DNA of 64,000 nucleotides from Calliopum simillimum (lineage: Eukaryota; Arthropoda; Insecta; Diptera; Lauxaniidae), in NCBI GenBank assembly GCA_951812925.1, contig OX638368.1:156226492-156290491 (forward strand). The letters run 5' to 3'. The position numbers and the translations under genes are program-made. Positions 1 through 10,385 of the stretch are shown here, in pieces (the stretch's first letter is position 1; each line of letters opens with the position of its first letter). The notes under the pieces were generated by a model. It ran no database searches. It saw nothing but the letters and a program-made list of their open reading frames with translations, and was not told the DNA's origin.

Positions 1-262
1 AAAGTCTGAACTGATAACAATTATTTAAAAGTAAAAAATCATCCGAATCGGGTAACTGATTTTCGAACTATAGGGTTTTCCATGAACCATGACGAAGCCG
101 AGGGCATTTCGAAATAAAATGTATCCAAAAACCTTGCCATGGAAAATATCTATCAGAGAAAAAAAAAAAAAAAATCATGAGAATCGGACAAACGGTTCTC
201 GAGTTATGGTGACACAGACAGACAGACGTTGTAATTTATACAGTAGTATGATTAGAGGGTAA
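1..262 (+). repeat. Interspersed repeat copy, family shared with 15.1-15.6 kb (cut by window start)
   Basis: It shares with 15320-15556 a series of blocks in the same order: GACGAAGCCGAGG, CATGGAAAATATCTAT, AATCGGACAAACGGTTCTCG, GACACAGACAGACAG and CAGTAGTATGAT. Such ends with a GACAGACAG motif recur in insect non-coding transposon relics. I cannot name the family. The left part lies outside the window. Confidence 0.6.
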
Positions 263-2250
263 CTTTCTGTAGAGTTTGGGTGACTTAGTCAAAAAAGAGT
301 CGAATTGGGTGTGAAAGTAACAAAATTGTCAACTACTTACTATTTGTAAGTGTTTTACAAACGAACAAAGTACTTTGAGCCAAGATAAATCCGTGAATAC
401 TATTGCATAGTTTGTCTTACTTAACATTTTCAATAATTCACGATTTAAATATTTTTATCAACATTTTCCGATATTTTCAATATTGTTTACTTAGATGCCA
501 TTCCTTCAAATGATTTTGTTTTGAGAATAAGATAAATTTTTAAAAAACCGGTTATATTCAAGTTTCTTTCAAGGACGGCAACATTAAAGAGTCGTCCATT
601 CATAGGATTATCTATTAGCAGTACTTTGCTTATTTATATGTGCTTTTATTTTTGCATACACACACGCATATACCAACTACCAACGTATGTATGTATTAGT
701 TTATCTTTGCTTTTATTTCTACTGTTGCGAGTATTTGATTCCCGCACTTATTTCTTCGGGTTTTGCAAAAAAAAAAAGGATATACAAAAGCAAAAACAAA
801 AGCAAGTTAAAGGATTTGCGCGAATGTATCAAGATTCAGACTGTGCATTAGTATGTGTGTGAGTGTATGTGTGTATTGCTGCCACGCTACCACCATCAGC
901 ATCACGTTATATAGCAGTAACTTTTTGCAAATGACGAAAGAAACCCCATAAAGTATGCAACGCTTTTGTTTTCTGAATTCTTTGAGCTAATATTATTTTT
1001 TCACTTCTTTGGCACTTAACTTTGTTGTCGTTGGTTTTGTTGTTGTTTTTATTATGCTTTGTTATTTTTATTTCCACTTCTACTTCACTTTCTCTTCGCA
1101 TTTCGAAATAGATTTCTTCTTCTTTTTTCTATTTCCTTTGAATTTTCCAAAGTGTTTGTTTGTTTGTCAATGTGTTTGTGTATGTGTGTGTGGTTTATTT
1201 GTTTGCTGCTATGTATTATGTGTGAGTGATGAAAGGTGTTTGATCCTTAAAGTTATGTGTACGTGGTGAAGGCACATATAAACATTCACACGCATACACA
1301 CGTATATATATATAGAATGTCATATGGACCGCTTGAGCGCCATGAGTTGATTGTTGACGTGTGCAAATGGATTTAAATGGCAACGCTGTGTGCGTAGAAT
1401 CCCGAGTAGTATGGAAAATAATAGAAAATAACAATAAACAATTCAAGGATAAAATAGCAACAGCAACAACAACAACAACTAAAAAGCAACATGTGAAAGC
1501 AGCGTAAATCTTGTTGAGATTGATGAAGTGTTGGCGGAAATTGAAGGGCGCGCATGTATGGGTCAAAAAGACGCACATACATAGGTGGGAGCATATTCAC
1601 AAAAAGAGTTGAATTTTGTTTGATTTTTGTTTAAAATATTTTAGAGTTGTTTATATTAACGCAATATATACTAGGCGAAGATATCAACTGCTTCGAGAGA
1701 TTTCACAAATATCCACAGTAACTTAACACAATTAAAAATGGAGTGTAATTTCAGAGTTGAAACATTTTATCAATTCAATCATGTTTTTCTGTTTGCAAAA
1801 AAAACAACTTTTTGGTTTGTGTCCTTTTAAATCATACAACCCATCGGGTAAACATTATATTTTCCAATAAATCATAAGAAATGTTTAACATTTGTTAATG
1901 GATGCTTTTCGCAAAATTGTAAAGATTTAAGCACTTAGGTGAAATATATTGTAAATACATATAATCATGTAGATATTATTATTAACAAATTAAACAAAAC
2001 AAAAAACACAGAAGAATTTTCTTCAAATCATTTTGAATTCATTTCAGATGACACAAGAACTTAGAATATTAAATCAAGAAACATAACAAAGGCGACAAGA
2101 AGTATTAAAAAAATCGGTAAAAATCCGAAATGAGTAAGTTGTTTTGAAGATCATTACAAAAGTTGAGAAAATTTAGTCGAAGTTCAAAAGAGTCGACAAA
2201 AAGCGAACAAAAAGGAATGATTGTGCTCACAAAGAGAAGGGTATATTAGT
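263..2250. other. Intron, no gene seen
   Basis: AT-rich sequence with CA/TG and CAA/TTG simple-sequence patches. Frames around 907-1600 are translations of these patches (poly-C, poly-V and poly-N runs) and carry no recognisable domain. Confidence 0.6.
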
Positions 2251-2556
2251 AATCTATATATTACAATAATACGCAAGCCAAAAACTTGTCCATCTTTTTT
2301 TACTATGTTAGGAATGTAGTACGACTTTAAATTATACACCATTAGAAAGGTATTTGTGTATAGATGTGCACAAAGTAAAAATTATGTTAATATTTTGACT
2401 TTAAGCCAGGTAAAATTAAATGCAAATTTTTCAATATTGACAACAACAAAATACAGGGTCACACAGCGATAGAAAGAGGATAAAACACAAAGAGAACGAC
2501 AAAAATTATTTAATACATTTGTGGTCGAATTTTGACCACTGGGAGATACTAGTAAT
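2251..2556 (+). repeat. Three-copy interspersed repeat, short form
   Basis: It is homologous to 36539-36965 (same strand) and 24730-25157 (opposite strand). Shared landmarks are AATCTATATAT at the start, a TATACACCATTAGAAAGGTA block, GTGCACAAAG, TTTTTCAATATTGACAACAA and TAATACATTTGTGGT near the end. This copy lacks about 110 bases present before the last block in the other two. No coding capacity; possibly a non-autonomous DNA element. Confidence 0.7.
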
Positions 2557-4399
2557 GAAAAAATTCCTTTGTCTAATGCAAAAATTCATAGAATTTCAGC
2601 CGAGAGAAGCATTCATTAAGTATTTTCATTGACAAAAGTTCGCTGAATTGGTGCTTATATATTTCTTTTGAAAAAATTAAAATATTAAAGATTTAAAAAT
2701 CATTTATTGATAAAATTAGGATTTTATAATATTATTTTTAAGTTTTAAGCATTTCTCGACCCCAAGTAAAATTATCCGCACAATAATTTTTGAAAATACT
2801 TTAACTCAATATAGCCCATTTTTTGGAAGAAAAAGGGGTCAAAATCCAGATACAATGAAAAATACAATAAAAAAAGAAATATCGGCTCATTAACAAAATG
2901 AAATAATGTCCACATAAAAAACTAAATAATCGATTTGGAAATAGTTCAATTTGATTCTGTGGTGAAAAGTAAAAAAGTTGAGCTTTTCCTGATACTGGTT
3001 GGTACTCAAAATATAATAACGCCCAAACTTGAACGAATTAATATCGATATTATTCACATAAAAATTAATTAAAAAAGTTAAATAAAAATTAATTATGGGC
3101 GTTATATCTATATTGAATATCTATCGGCCACATTTTTATGAATATATTGTGTGCGAACGAAATGTTCCTTTATCACACTTAGCTCACAAAACATTCCTCA
3201 TCTGTGCAAACTTTAATTTAAATAAAATTTGCAACTCAAACGGAAAGATTTTGCAAATATCCATCGAAGTATTTCCTCTTTTTGTTTATCCACATTAGGC
3301 TGAATATCAACCATTTTGTCAACAAAATTTTCTTGGATAAGGAAATAAGTTATCTAAAAATCATGTCATTCCATTTAATTAATTAAAGATTTTCCACATC
3401 ACAAACAGCTTTTGTGGGTATTCAAAAGCACATAAAATACAAAGTCAAATCTCGAATGATATTCATAGGCCGCATACATGCTCTCTCTCTCACACACACA
3501 CACAATCGGTTGGCTGCCTACAAATCAACAAAATTGTGATTTCAATTTGAAAACCTAAGAGTCACCACAAAATTTAAGCTTTTAAATCACTCACACATAG
3601 ACTAAAATAAAACACACACACACAGCCAACTGCAAAACTTAGTTTGGATAGTGATGCCATCTACTAAAGTCAGTCAAAACAGTGTTGTCACCTTTGCTTT
3701 TACGCAGCCACTTTACCATTCCCACCACCACCACCACAATACTTTCTTTATCCATTGCCACACTTTTGTTCATTCATTCACTCAACTTTTTGTTTGTCCA
3801 TGTTTGTGACAAAAATAAAACAACAACAACAACCTCCCAAATCACAATATGGTACATTTCACTGATTACCTTACCTTTAGTAGGTGTAATAGAAATAGTA
3901 GTATGTAGTAGATTTTGTTATTTCAGTTACAGTTGTTGTCGTTGTGTTTGTTGCTTCTCTCGTTCTTGGTTTCACTAATCCTGGTAAAAAGTTTTCTATT
4001 TCTTGTTGGCAACAATAACCCCTCTCTCCCTTCATATCCCACAGAAAATGAACGCTGCGTTTTTCGGTTGTGTCACAAAATAACAAGAAAATTCTATGAT
4101 GTTTTACATGTTTTTTCTTTATTTTCTTTGTCAAAAACAACAACAACAAAAATGCATATGTGAGTGACATATGATTTTTCATGTGAGTGTGCGGTGGTCC
4201 TTCTTAACATTTTTCATTTGTTGAAAAAAACGTAAAAAAAATAACAAATGTAAGTAAAAGCCAAGTAAGTTACACTCAAAGAAACATCCCAGCGAGAAAT
4301 TGAGATATTTCATTTCGAAAGATTTCACAAGTTATGCAAACGAGTCCATCTCTTTTTGACCGGGAAAAACAGAAAAAACTTTATCAAAAATTACCAATT
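2557..4399. other. Intron, no gene seen
   Basis: AT-rich. It holds a small inverted repeat with ATAACGCCCA/TGGGCGTTAT ends at 3013-3106, a short CA run near 3490, and CCA/CAA triplet patches near 3722-3840. No recognisable protein. Confidence 0.55.
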
Positions 4400-4790
4400 G
4401 ACAGGAGTTGCCAATGTTCACATTGAAATATGTAGGTACGTAGGGTATAACAAAAGTTTTAATTTTGGTAAAAGACCACAATCCACAAGGTGCCAAATCC
4501 GGAAAAAAAGATACTGGGCTAATTTCTTCGACTCCACAGACCGGACTAAAGCTGCATGTTATTTCAGCATGATGTAAGAAGTAACGTCGGAATTCTTTTT
4601 TTTTTTCGAAAATTCTTGGTAAACAGACTTCACCCTACCATTTCGTAGTTAATGTCTGTGACGTATTTGAGGAAATATCAGCTACAAATTTCGTTCTGGC
4701 GATGTAAATACATCGTCACTTTTATTGCTGACTTTTTTTGCCTTTCTGGGTCGTACTTATAAAACCAAGCTGCATCATCTGTGGCGTTTT
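4400..4790 (-). pseudogene. Mariner/Tc1-type transposase fossil, C-terminal part
   Basis: The minus strand reads ATDDAAWFYKYDPERQKK near 4785-4730, matching the GDEtW..YDPE..rQS signature around the first catalytic aspartate of mariner-type transposases. A broken reading near 4520-4470 gives FPDLAPCGLWSF, matching the SPDLAPCDFFLF signature around the last catalytic residue, where the aspartate codon is altered. Stops and frame changes show it is dead. It is separated from its N-terminal part by the LINE at 4791-9055. Terminal repeats were not found. Confidence 0.7.
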
Positions 4791-4887
4791 TCAGTCTTCT
4801 TTGTACTTGCAAGAGAACGGACGTGTTTTTTTTCCTTCTCCGCGATAATTGTTTATTTTAATCGTGTCTTGTCGAGTTGACTTAGCA

Positions 4888-6000
4888 ATGCTGCGTTTTC
4901 GTTGCCTAATTTGTAATAAAACTGCGTCGAATGAGCAATCCGTGCAGTGTAATTCGTGCTATAAACATTCTCATAAATCGTGCCTTAATTTGGACTCTTC
5001 ATCTATTAAATTTTTAAATACAAATCCAAATTTTCTATATAATTGCGACAATTGTTTAAATGGTGCTTCGAGTTTAGAAGATATCGTATCGAAATTGGTT
5101 TTGGAAGTTAATGAACTAAAAGGAATTGTTGCAAATTTATCTCTTACGAATGTTGAAAATTTTAGTAAGAGCAATTTGTGCTCTTCAAATAAATCTCTTC
5201 GTGCTAATTCTGCTCCAAGTTCATTGACCTCTAGTTCAATTGCTGCTAATAATGATAAAACATCAATACCATCAATTAGAATAACTGCTGCTGATGTCAC
5301 TGCAGCCGATATGCAAGAAGAAGAAGAGGAAAATCATAATGATGCTAATTTAATGGATTTGCGCTCTCCTTCTAATTCTTCTTTGTGCTTCAATGCTGCT
5401 GCTGCTGGTGCAGTGAATGTGGTATGTAATCCATTGCCAAATGTAAACAACGATGTTGTTGCTGGTATTGCCGCTAATAATGCTGATTGCTCAGTTCCAA
5501 CTTCTCGTCGTTTTTCTTCGTCATTTGCTACTGCCGGTGATGCTGTTGATGCTGTCGTGAGTGATATTGATGCTCTTTTAAATTCACCTTTGCCTACGGT
5601 TTCAAATTTTGAGTGGAAAACAGTTGTAAATAAAAAGCATTCAAACAGAAATAAACAAAACAAAGATAATGGTATCATTGGTAGTAATGCTTGTGTTGAA
5701 CTTGACGTGGCTGTGCCTCAGAGAGTTTTACATCTCTCTTACTTCAAGCCTTCTGTGACAGCTGATAATATTATCGAATATGTCTCTGCGCACGCTAAAG
5801 TTGAGAAAGATAATTTAATTTGTCATCGTCTAGTTAAGAGGGATGCAGATGAAAGTTTGCTTAAAAGAGTTAGTTTTAAATTAATTATTGCAAACAGCGA
5901 TTACCCTAAAGTCTTCAACTCGGCGATATGGCCTGCATATGTTCGTGTACGGAATTTTTCTTTTTTACCAGAAAAAGAAAACCTAAATACCAATCGTTAG
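4888..6000 (+). CDS. LINE ORF1 protein with PHD-like zinc finger
   Basis: 370 residues, open from the ATG at 4888, which is the first ATG in frame; the frame extends a little upstream without one. Residues 6-56 form a C4HC3 pattern (C6, C9, C21, C24, H29, C32, C53, C56) like a PHD finger. A short coiled-coil-like stretch follows (IVSKLVLEVNELKGIVANLS), then an Ala/Asn/Ser-rich low-complexity middle. A C-terminal domain runs from about residue 286 (VLHLSYFKPSVTADNIIEYV) to IWPAYVRVRNF. ORF1 proteins of this class bind element RNA as a chaperone in the ribonucleoprotein (family knowledge). Its end overlaps the start of ORF2 by 73 bases. Confidence 0.82.
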   Translation: MLRFRCLICNKTASNEQSVQCNSCYKHSHKSCLNLDSSSIKFLNTNPNFLYNCDNCLNGASSLEDIVSKLVLEVNELKGIVANLSLTNVENFSKSNLCSSNKSLRANSAPSSLTSSSIAANNDKTSIPSIRITAADVTAADMQEEEEENHNDANLMDLRSPSNSSLCFNAAAAGAVNVVCNPLPNVNNDVVAGIAANNADCSVPTSRRFSSSFATAGDAVDAVVSDIDALLNSPLPTVSNFEWKTVVNKKHSNRNKQNKDNGIIGSNACVELDVAVPQRVLHLSYFKPSVTADNIIEYVSAHAKVEKDNLICHRLVKRDADESLLKRVSFKLIIANSDYPKVFNSAIWPAYVRVRNFSFLPEKENLNTNR

Positions 6001-8936
6001 CTTCGTCTATAAATGCTTATCCAGAGCCCGCACCAAAATCGCCTCTTGCCTGTACCTCGCAATGTAACTCGGGGTCATATTCTCTTAAAATTTTTTATCA
6101 AAATGTCTCAGGTATGAGAACTAAATCTAACTTGGTATTGTTAGCAACATCTCAGTGTGAATATGACGTTTTTATCCTCACTGAGACATGGCTTAACAAC
6201 AAATTTTTCAATGATGAGTTTTTTGATCCAAACTTATTCAATGTATATCGCAAAGATAGAGATGTTGAGACTACAGGTTGCAGTCGTGGTGGTGGAGTCC
6301 TAATTGCGGTTAATCGTGCTTTTTCTTCAAGTAATGTAATGTTGACTAATAAAGATGCTCATATAGATCAACTATGTGTTATAATAAAGGGATTTTCGGC
6401 ATCTCTTTATATTGCTGTATCCTACATCCCGCCAAATAGTCTACCAAATTTGTACAAATTACATGTTGACAATGTCTTATCTTTAGCTGCAGACGTTTCC
6501 TTTGATAAAAATCAACTAATTGTAACTGGTGACTTTAATCTATGCGGAGTTTCCTGGTTGGGGCGGCAAGGTGATCATCAATATTTGTCTCCTTTTAATG
6601 TTTCGAGTCCTAGTGAATTATATGTAATTGATAATTTTTTAGATTTTGGACTATCTCAAATTAATAATTGTTTTAATTCCCTTAATAGGCTATTAGACTT
6701 AGTTTTTATTACAAATAATATTAATTTTAGTATTCGAGTTTCTCCTTTTCCAATATCTGCTGTAAGTGTGCACCATGTTCCACTTGAAATTGAAGTATCT
6801 TTTTATAAATATCTTTCAGTTCCCATAGTATCAGGAAATGTTTGCTTCAACTTTAAATTTTGTAATTATCTTTTGGTGAACAATGCCTTGAGTGAAATTG
6901 ATTGGGATATTGAATTTGGCGAACGTGACATCATGGAGTGTTTCAGGATTTTTAAAAAAATTATTTTCGAAATTTCAAACAACTATATTCCCAGGGTCAA
7001 AAGTTTTGTTTATAAGCTTCCTTGGTACACAAAAGGTTTGAAAAAATTAAAAAACCTTCGATCAAAATTTTATAAAAAATTTTTGAAAACTAATTTAAAT
7101 GTTTATTTTTTAAAATATCGACACTATTTGAGAGAGTTCAATTTTTTAGATAAATACCTTTACAGGCAATATATCCAGAAATTTGAAATAAGCATTAAAT
7201 CATATCCCAAGTCTTTCTGGCGATTTGTTAACTCAAAGAAAGGATGCTCAACTATTCCATCGTCAATGTTCTTTGGTGACAAAACTTCTAGTGACCTGAC
7301 TTCCTCTGCTGATCTTTTCGCAGAGTTTTTCATGTCTAATTATGAATTACCTTCCGCTAGATGTCCAGATATTTATGAGCATCTGGTTCCAGCTTTGGAT
7401 TTTGGTTCCCTTTCTATAAATATGGATGATATTTTGAATGGTATTAAAAGGATGAAAAGTTCAACAAGTGTTGATGTCGATGGTTTTTGTTCAGTTTTTA
7501 TTAAAAACTGTGCGGTTAGTTTAGCATATCCTTTGTTAAAAATTTTTAATAAATCTTTATCTTCAGGAGTATTTCTTGACTGTTGGAAAGTGGCGCATAT
7601 TACTCCCATTTTTAAATCTGGGTGTAAAAGCGATATTTCTAATTATAGGCCTATATCTAAACTTACAGTTATATCTAAACTTTTAGAATCTATTGTGAAA
7701 GACAAACTGTTTTTTGCAATGAAAAATGTTATTTCGCCTTACCAGCATGGTTTTGTTAAAGGTCGCTCTACCATAACTAATTTAGTTCTATTTAGTGAGT
7801 ACTGTATATCTGCTTTTACTAATGGATATCAAGTGGATGTTATCTATACAGATTTTTCAAAAGCATTTGACAAAATATCTCATGCGTTGTTAATAAGGAA
7901 ATGTGAAGCGCTCGGAATTCATTCCATCTTTTTAAAATGGTTAAAGTCATATCTATGTAATCGCCAATGTATTGTAGCTTTTGACAATGTTATCTCTTTT
8001 CCATTTTGTGCCACTTCTGGAGTTCCCCAGGGTAGCATTCTTGGGCCTTTATTGTTTATTATTTTTATTAATGATGTTGTGTCTTTATTTGTTGAATGTA
8101 AATGTTTACTCTATGCAGATGATCTAAAGATATTCATGAAAATTAAAAATAGTAATGACTCTCAAATTCTCCAGTATGAATTAAATAAACTTCATACTTG
8201 GTGTGTTAATAATGGTCTCTTTTTAAATCTAAATAAATGTGTTTATGTTCCATTTTCCAAATCCAATAATTTTATTCCATCGTCTTATAGTATCTCCAAT
8301 TTCCCACTATCGTCTCTTCGTGAATATAAAGACTTAGGTGTAGTGTTCGACTCAAATTTTTCTTTTCGTCCGCACTTGGAGTATATTATTCCAAAAGCTT
8401 ATTCTATGTTAGCTTTCCTTAGACGTAATAGTGGCTCCTTTAAGGACCCTTATACTTTTAAAGTTTTGTATACTAGTCTGGTAAGATCAAGATTAGAATA
8501 TGCGGCTATTATATGGTCTCCTTTTTACGATTCACATAAGACAAGAATTGAAAAAGTGCAGAAATCTTTTACTAGATTTGCCTTGCGTTCGTTAAACTTT
8601 GAATCTGGTTTACCTCCTTATAATTCCCGTTGTCTTTTGTTAGGATTAAAGACTTTAGAGTCTCGAAGAAGTGTTCTTTCTCTACTTTTTGTGTATGACA
8701 TTGTTGTTGGTTCTATTGATTGTCCGATGTTGTTGCGTTTGATTCAATTCAATGTTCCCTCGAGAGTTTTGCGTAATCATGTTCTTTTTCATTTGGATAT
8801 GGTTCGCACAAATTATGCTACAAATGCTCCTATTAATAGGTCTTTAAATATGTTTAATAATATTAATTTACTTAATAACATAGATTTTTCAATTTCCAAA
8901 AATTCTATAAAATCTTTTTTGAATAGTATATTGTAA
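5928..8936 (+). CDS. LINE ORF2: APE endonuclease plus reverse transcriptase
   Basis: 1002 residues without a stop. Endonuclease motifs are YQNVSGMRTK, ETW at residue 86, GDFN at 201-204, LDLVF and a terminal SVHHVPLE block where the usual SDH is not exact. Reverse transcriptase motifs are SNYRPIS, HGFVKGRST, DFSKAFD at about 642, SGVPQGSILGPLLF and catalytic YADD at 729-732, then LNLNKC. No RNase H follows. It nicks target DNA and copies the element RNA from the nick. The ATG at 5928 overlaps ORF1 in another frame and is the only one upstream of the endonuclease core; reinitiation or frameshifted translation is possible. Confidence 0.9.
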   Translation: MACICSCTEFFFFTRKRKPKYQSLASSINAYPEPAPKSPLACTSQCNSGSYSLKIFYQNVSGMRTKSNLVLLATSQCEYDVFILTETWLNNKFFNDEFFDPNLFNVYRKDRDVETTGCSRGGGVLIAVNRAFSSSNVMLTNKDAHIDQLCVIIKGFSASLYIAVSYIPPNSLPNLYKLHVDNVLSLAADVSFDKNQLIVTGDFNLCGVSWLGRQGDHQYLSPFNVSSPSELYVIDNFLDFGLSQINNCFNSLNRLLDLVFITNNINFSIRVSPFPISAVSVHHVPLEIEVSFYKYLSVPIVSGNVCFNFKFCNYLLVNNALSEIDWDIEFGERDIMECFRIFKKIIFEISNNYIPRVKSFVYKLPWYTKGLKKLKNLRSKFYKKFLKTNLNVYFLKYRHYLREFNFLDKYLYRQYIQKFEISIKSYPKSFWRFVNSKKGCSTIPSSMFFGDKTSSDLTSSADLFAEFFMSNYELPSARCPDIYEHLVPALDFGSLSINMDDILNGIKRMKSSTSVDVDGFCSVFIKNCAVSLAYPLLKIFNKSLSSGVFLDCWKVAHITPIFKSGCKSDISNYRPISKLTVISKLLESIVKDKLFFAMKNVISPYQHGFVKGRSTITNLVLFSEYCISAFTNGYQVDVIYTDFSKAFDKISHALLIRKCEALGIHSIFLKWLKSYLCNRQCIVAFDNVISFPFCATSGVPQGSILGPLLFIIFINDVVSLFVECKCLLYADDLKIFMKIKNSNDSQILQYELNKLHTWCVNNGLFLNLNKCVYVPFSKSNNFIPSSYSISNFPLSSLREYKDLGVVFDSNFSFRPHLEYIIPKAYSMLAFLRRNSGSFKDPYTFKVLYTSLVRSRLEYAAIIWSPFYDSHKTRIEKVQKSFTRFALRSLNFESGLPPYNSRCLLLGLKTLESRRSVLSLLFVYDIVVGSIDCPMLLRLIQFNVPSRVLRNHVLFHLDMVRTNYATNAPINRSLNMFNNINLLNNIDFSISKNSIKSFLNSIL

Positions 8937-9055
8937 AACTGCATAAATTTTGTATATTATATTTTTTTTACTTAAATTATTCTAGTCTGTAAGAAATTCT
9001 GTGTTCATAGACTAATGAAATGAAATAAATAAATAAATAAATAAATAAAATAAAA

Positions 9056-9291
9056 AGTTGCTAGATTGTAAGTTTTCGTATTCGTTCAGGAAATATTGGG
9101 CAAAACGTACTCGAGTTTCTTCATGGAACCTTTCGAGCAGATTCTTCGTGTACAGTAGATCATTATTCAATGTTTGCGACACAGCCATGGCATTCAACCT
9201 AAAACCGTCAGCAATCATTTCTCGTGTCAATGGTGAATTTTGGCACAACTTTTCGCAGCGCGTTCTCTACAGGGAAGTCTCCAGTCTGTAA
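9056..9291 (-). pseudogene. Mariner/Tc1-type transposase fossil, N-terminal part
   Basis: The minus strand reads CQNSPLTREMIADGFRLNA, then a helix-turn-helix-like stretch through LLYTKNLLERFHEETRVRFA and ends LNEYENLQSSN at the LINE junction. It matches the LT.RMIA.EL....VH.IL.....RK segment of mariner-type transposases. The reading continues with ATDDAAWFY at 4785, on the far side of the LINE, so one gene was split by the insertion. An upstream frame change near 9250 shows earlier decay. Confidence 0.68.
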
Positions 9292-10242
9292 TCTTTGAGA
9301 TCACTTGGAAACAGTCGAAAGAGATGGTGCTTTCTTTCTAAGATTTATTAATCATTTATACTGACTTAAGCATCGGATGACGAATTTCATACTGTGTTGG
9401 TTGCGGAATTTCTTTCGACTTTTCATCAGTTATTTAAGGTTTTCCCGTCTCTACCTGACTAGAAAAAAGTTCAGGTGCAGATCCGGTTCGGATCAGGCCT
9501 GGCTGAGGTATAATCAGGAACAAGTCAGGCTTTCTGATCCGACAATGACGAAAAAACGTCACACCTTATATGTATGAAACGGATCTGACCTGTTTGAGCG
9601 GTTCCAATCCGGATCCCAAATAGTTTTCAGGAACGAATCAGAATAGTTCTCAATTCCTGATCAGAAGAGTAATATATATATTATTGAGAATCGGATCAAG
9701 TCCACATACATTTATTTTGATTTCGTCAGTCCACAAAACGCATTCCTAAAACATATAGATATAACTTTGAAGACAAAAATTAGTACTTTTAAATACTATA
9801 TCAAGATTTATGACCAGAAACTATCATAACTTGTTATAAAACTTCAAAAATAGCTAAAAACGGTGTTTTTTGAACTTTTAGGTTAGGATATCTCAAAATC
9901 CTGGAAAGTAAGGGCAATTTTGGTGCCGGATTCGAATTTAGCATCAGAAAATACATCTAAAATTATTATTTCGGTTTTTATTTCTTGGTTTTATTTTAAA
10001 CGATTTTTTCGTTTTATATGGAAATTTAAGTACAATTTTGAAAATGAAATTTTTTAAAAAGCGCCATATGAATTTTCTTTTATTTTGCGCTAAAAATTAT
10101 GTTTAAGTACTATATATTTAAACCCCACAAAAATTTTGGAGGGACTGATCATGTTGGTGTACATCCCTTTCACAAGCACCATGGATAGTTATCGATTTAT
10201 TTTAGAATTTCGACGTTTTTTCAGTAGGTACTCCTCTCTTGA
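9292..10242. other. Intron, no gene seen
   Basis: AT-rich sequence with a patch of repeated GATCCGG/GATCAGG-like words at 9475-9665. A TTAGGTTAGGATATCTCAAAA block near 9880 recurs in altered form near 17875 and, inverted, near 31325. No recognisable protein. Confidence 0.5.
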
Positions 10243-10381
10243 CCCTTTAGCGACCAAAGGCAAGTATGTTTGCCAGAACCCCATTTGCTTGAATGAAAGT
10301 TTTATTAACTCCCATTACTTTGATTTTGTCTTATGTTTATTTTGAAATTCTTTCGCGTATTTAGACCTGGTCGTTAAAGGG
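10243..10381. mobile_element. piggyBac-like MITE, 139 bp
   Basis: Terminal inverted repeats are CCCTTTAGCGACCA and, inverted, CCCTTTAACGACCA. The right end is followed by TTAA at 10382-10385; the left is preceded by TTGA at 10239-10242, a one-base change from TTAA. CCCTTT ends at a TTAA target are typical of piggyBac-type elements. No coding sequence. Confidence 0.65.
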
Positions 10382-10385
10382 TTAA

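Larger units (their letters stand above)
4791..9055 (+). mobile_element. CR1-like non-LTR retrotransposon (LINE), apparently full coding length
   Basis: The order is a short 5' leader, ORF1 with a PHD-like zinc finger, ORF2 with endonuclease and reverse transcriptase, about 85 bases of 3' UTR, and an (AAAT)n tail from about 9023. The PHD-type ORF1 plus APE endonuclease is the arrangement described for CR1-like elements. Clade assignment is from motifs only; Jockey-group relatives are the alternative. The 5' end is placed at TTTTTCAGTCTTC because the host mariner reading frame stops matching there. No clear target-site duplication was seen. Both ORFs are open, so insertion is probably recent. 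Confidence 0.85.

Noticed and set aside
4971..5678. Minus-strand frames opposite LINE ORF1
   Set aside because: Shadows of the ORF1 coding sequence.
4791..9055. Target-site duplication for the LINE
   Set aside because: The flanks GTGGCGTTTTT and AAAAAGTTGCTAG give only a homopolymer match, which cannot be told from the tail.
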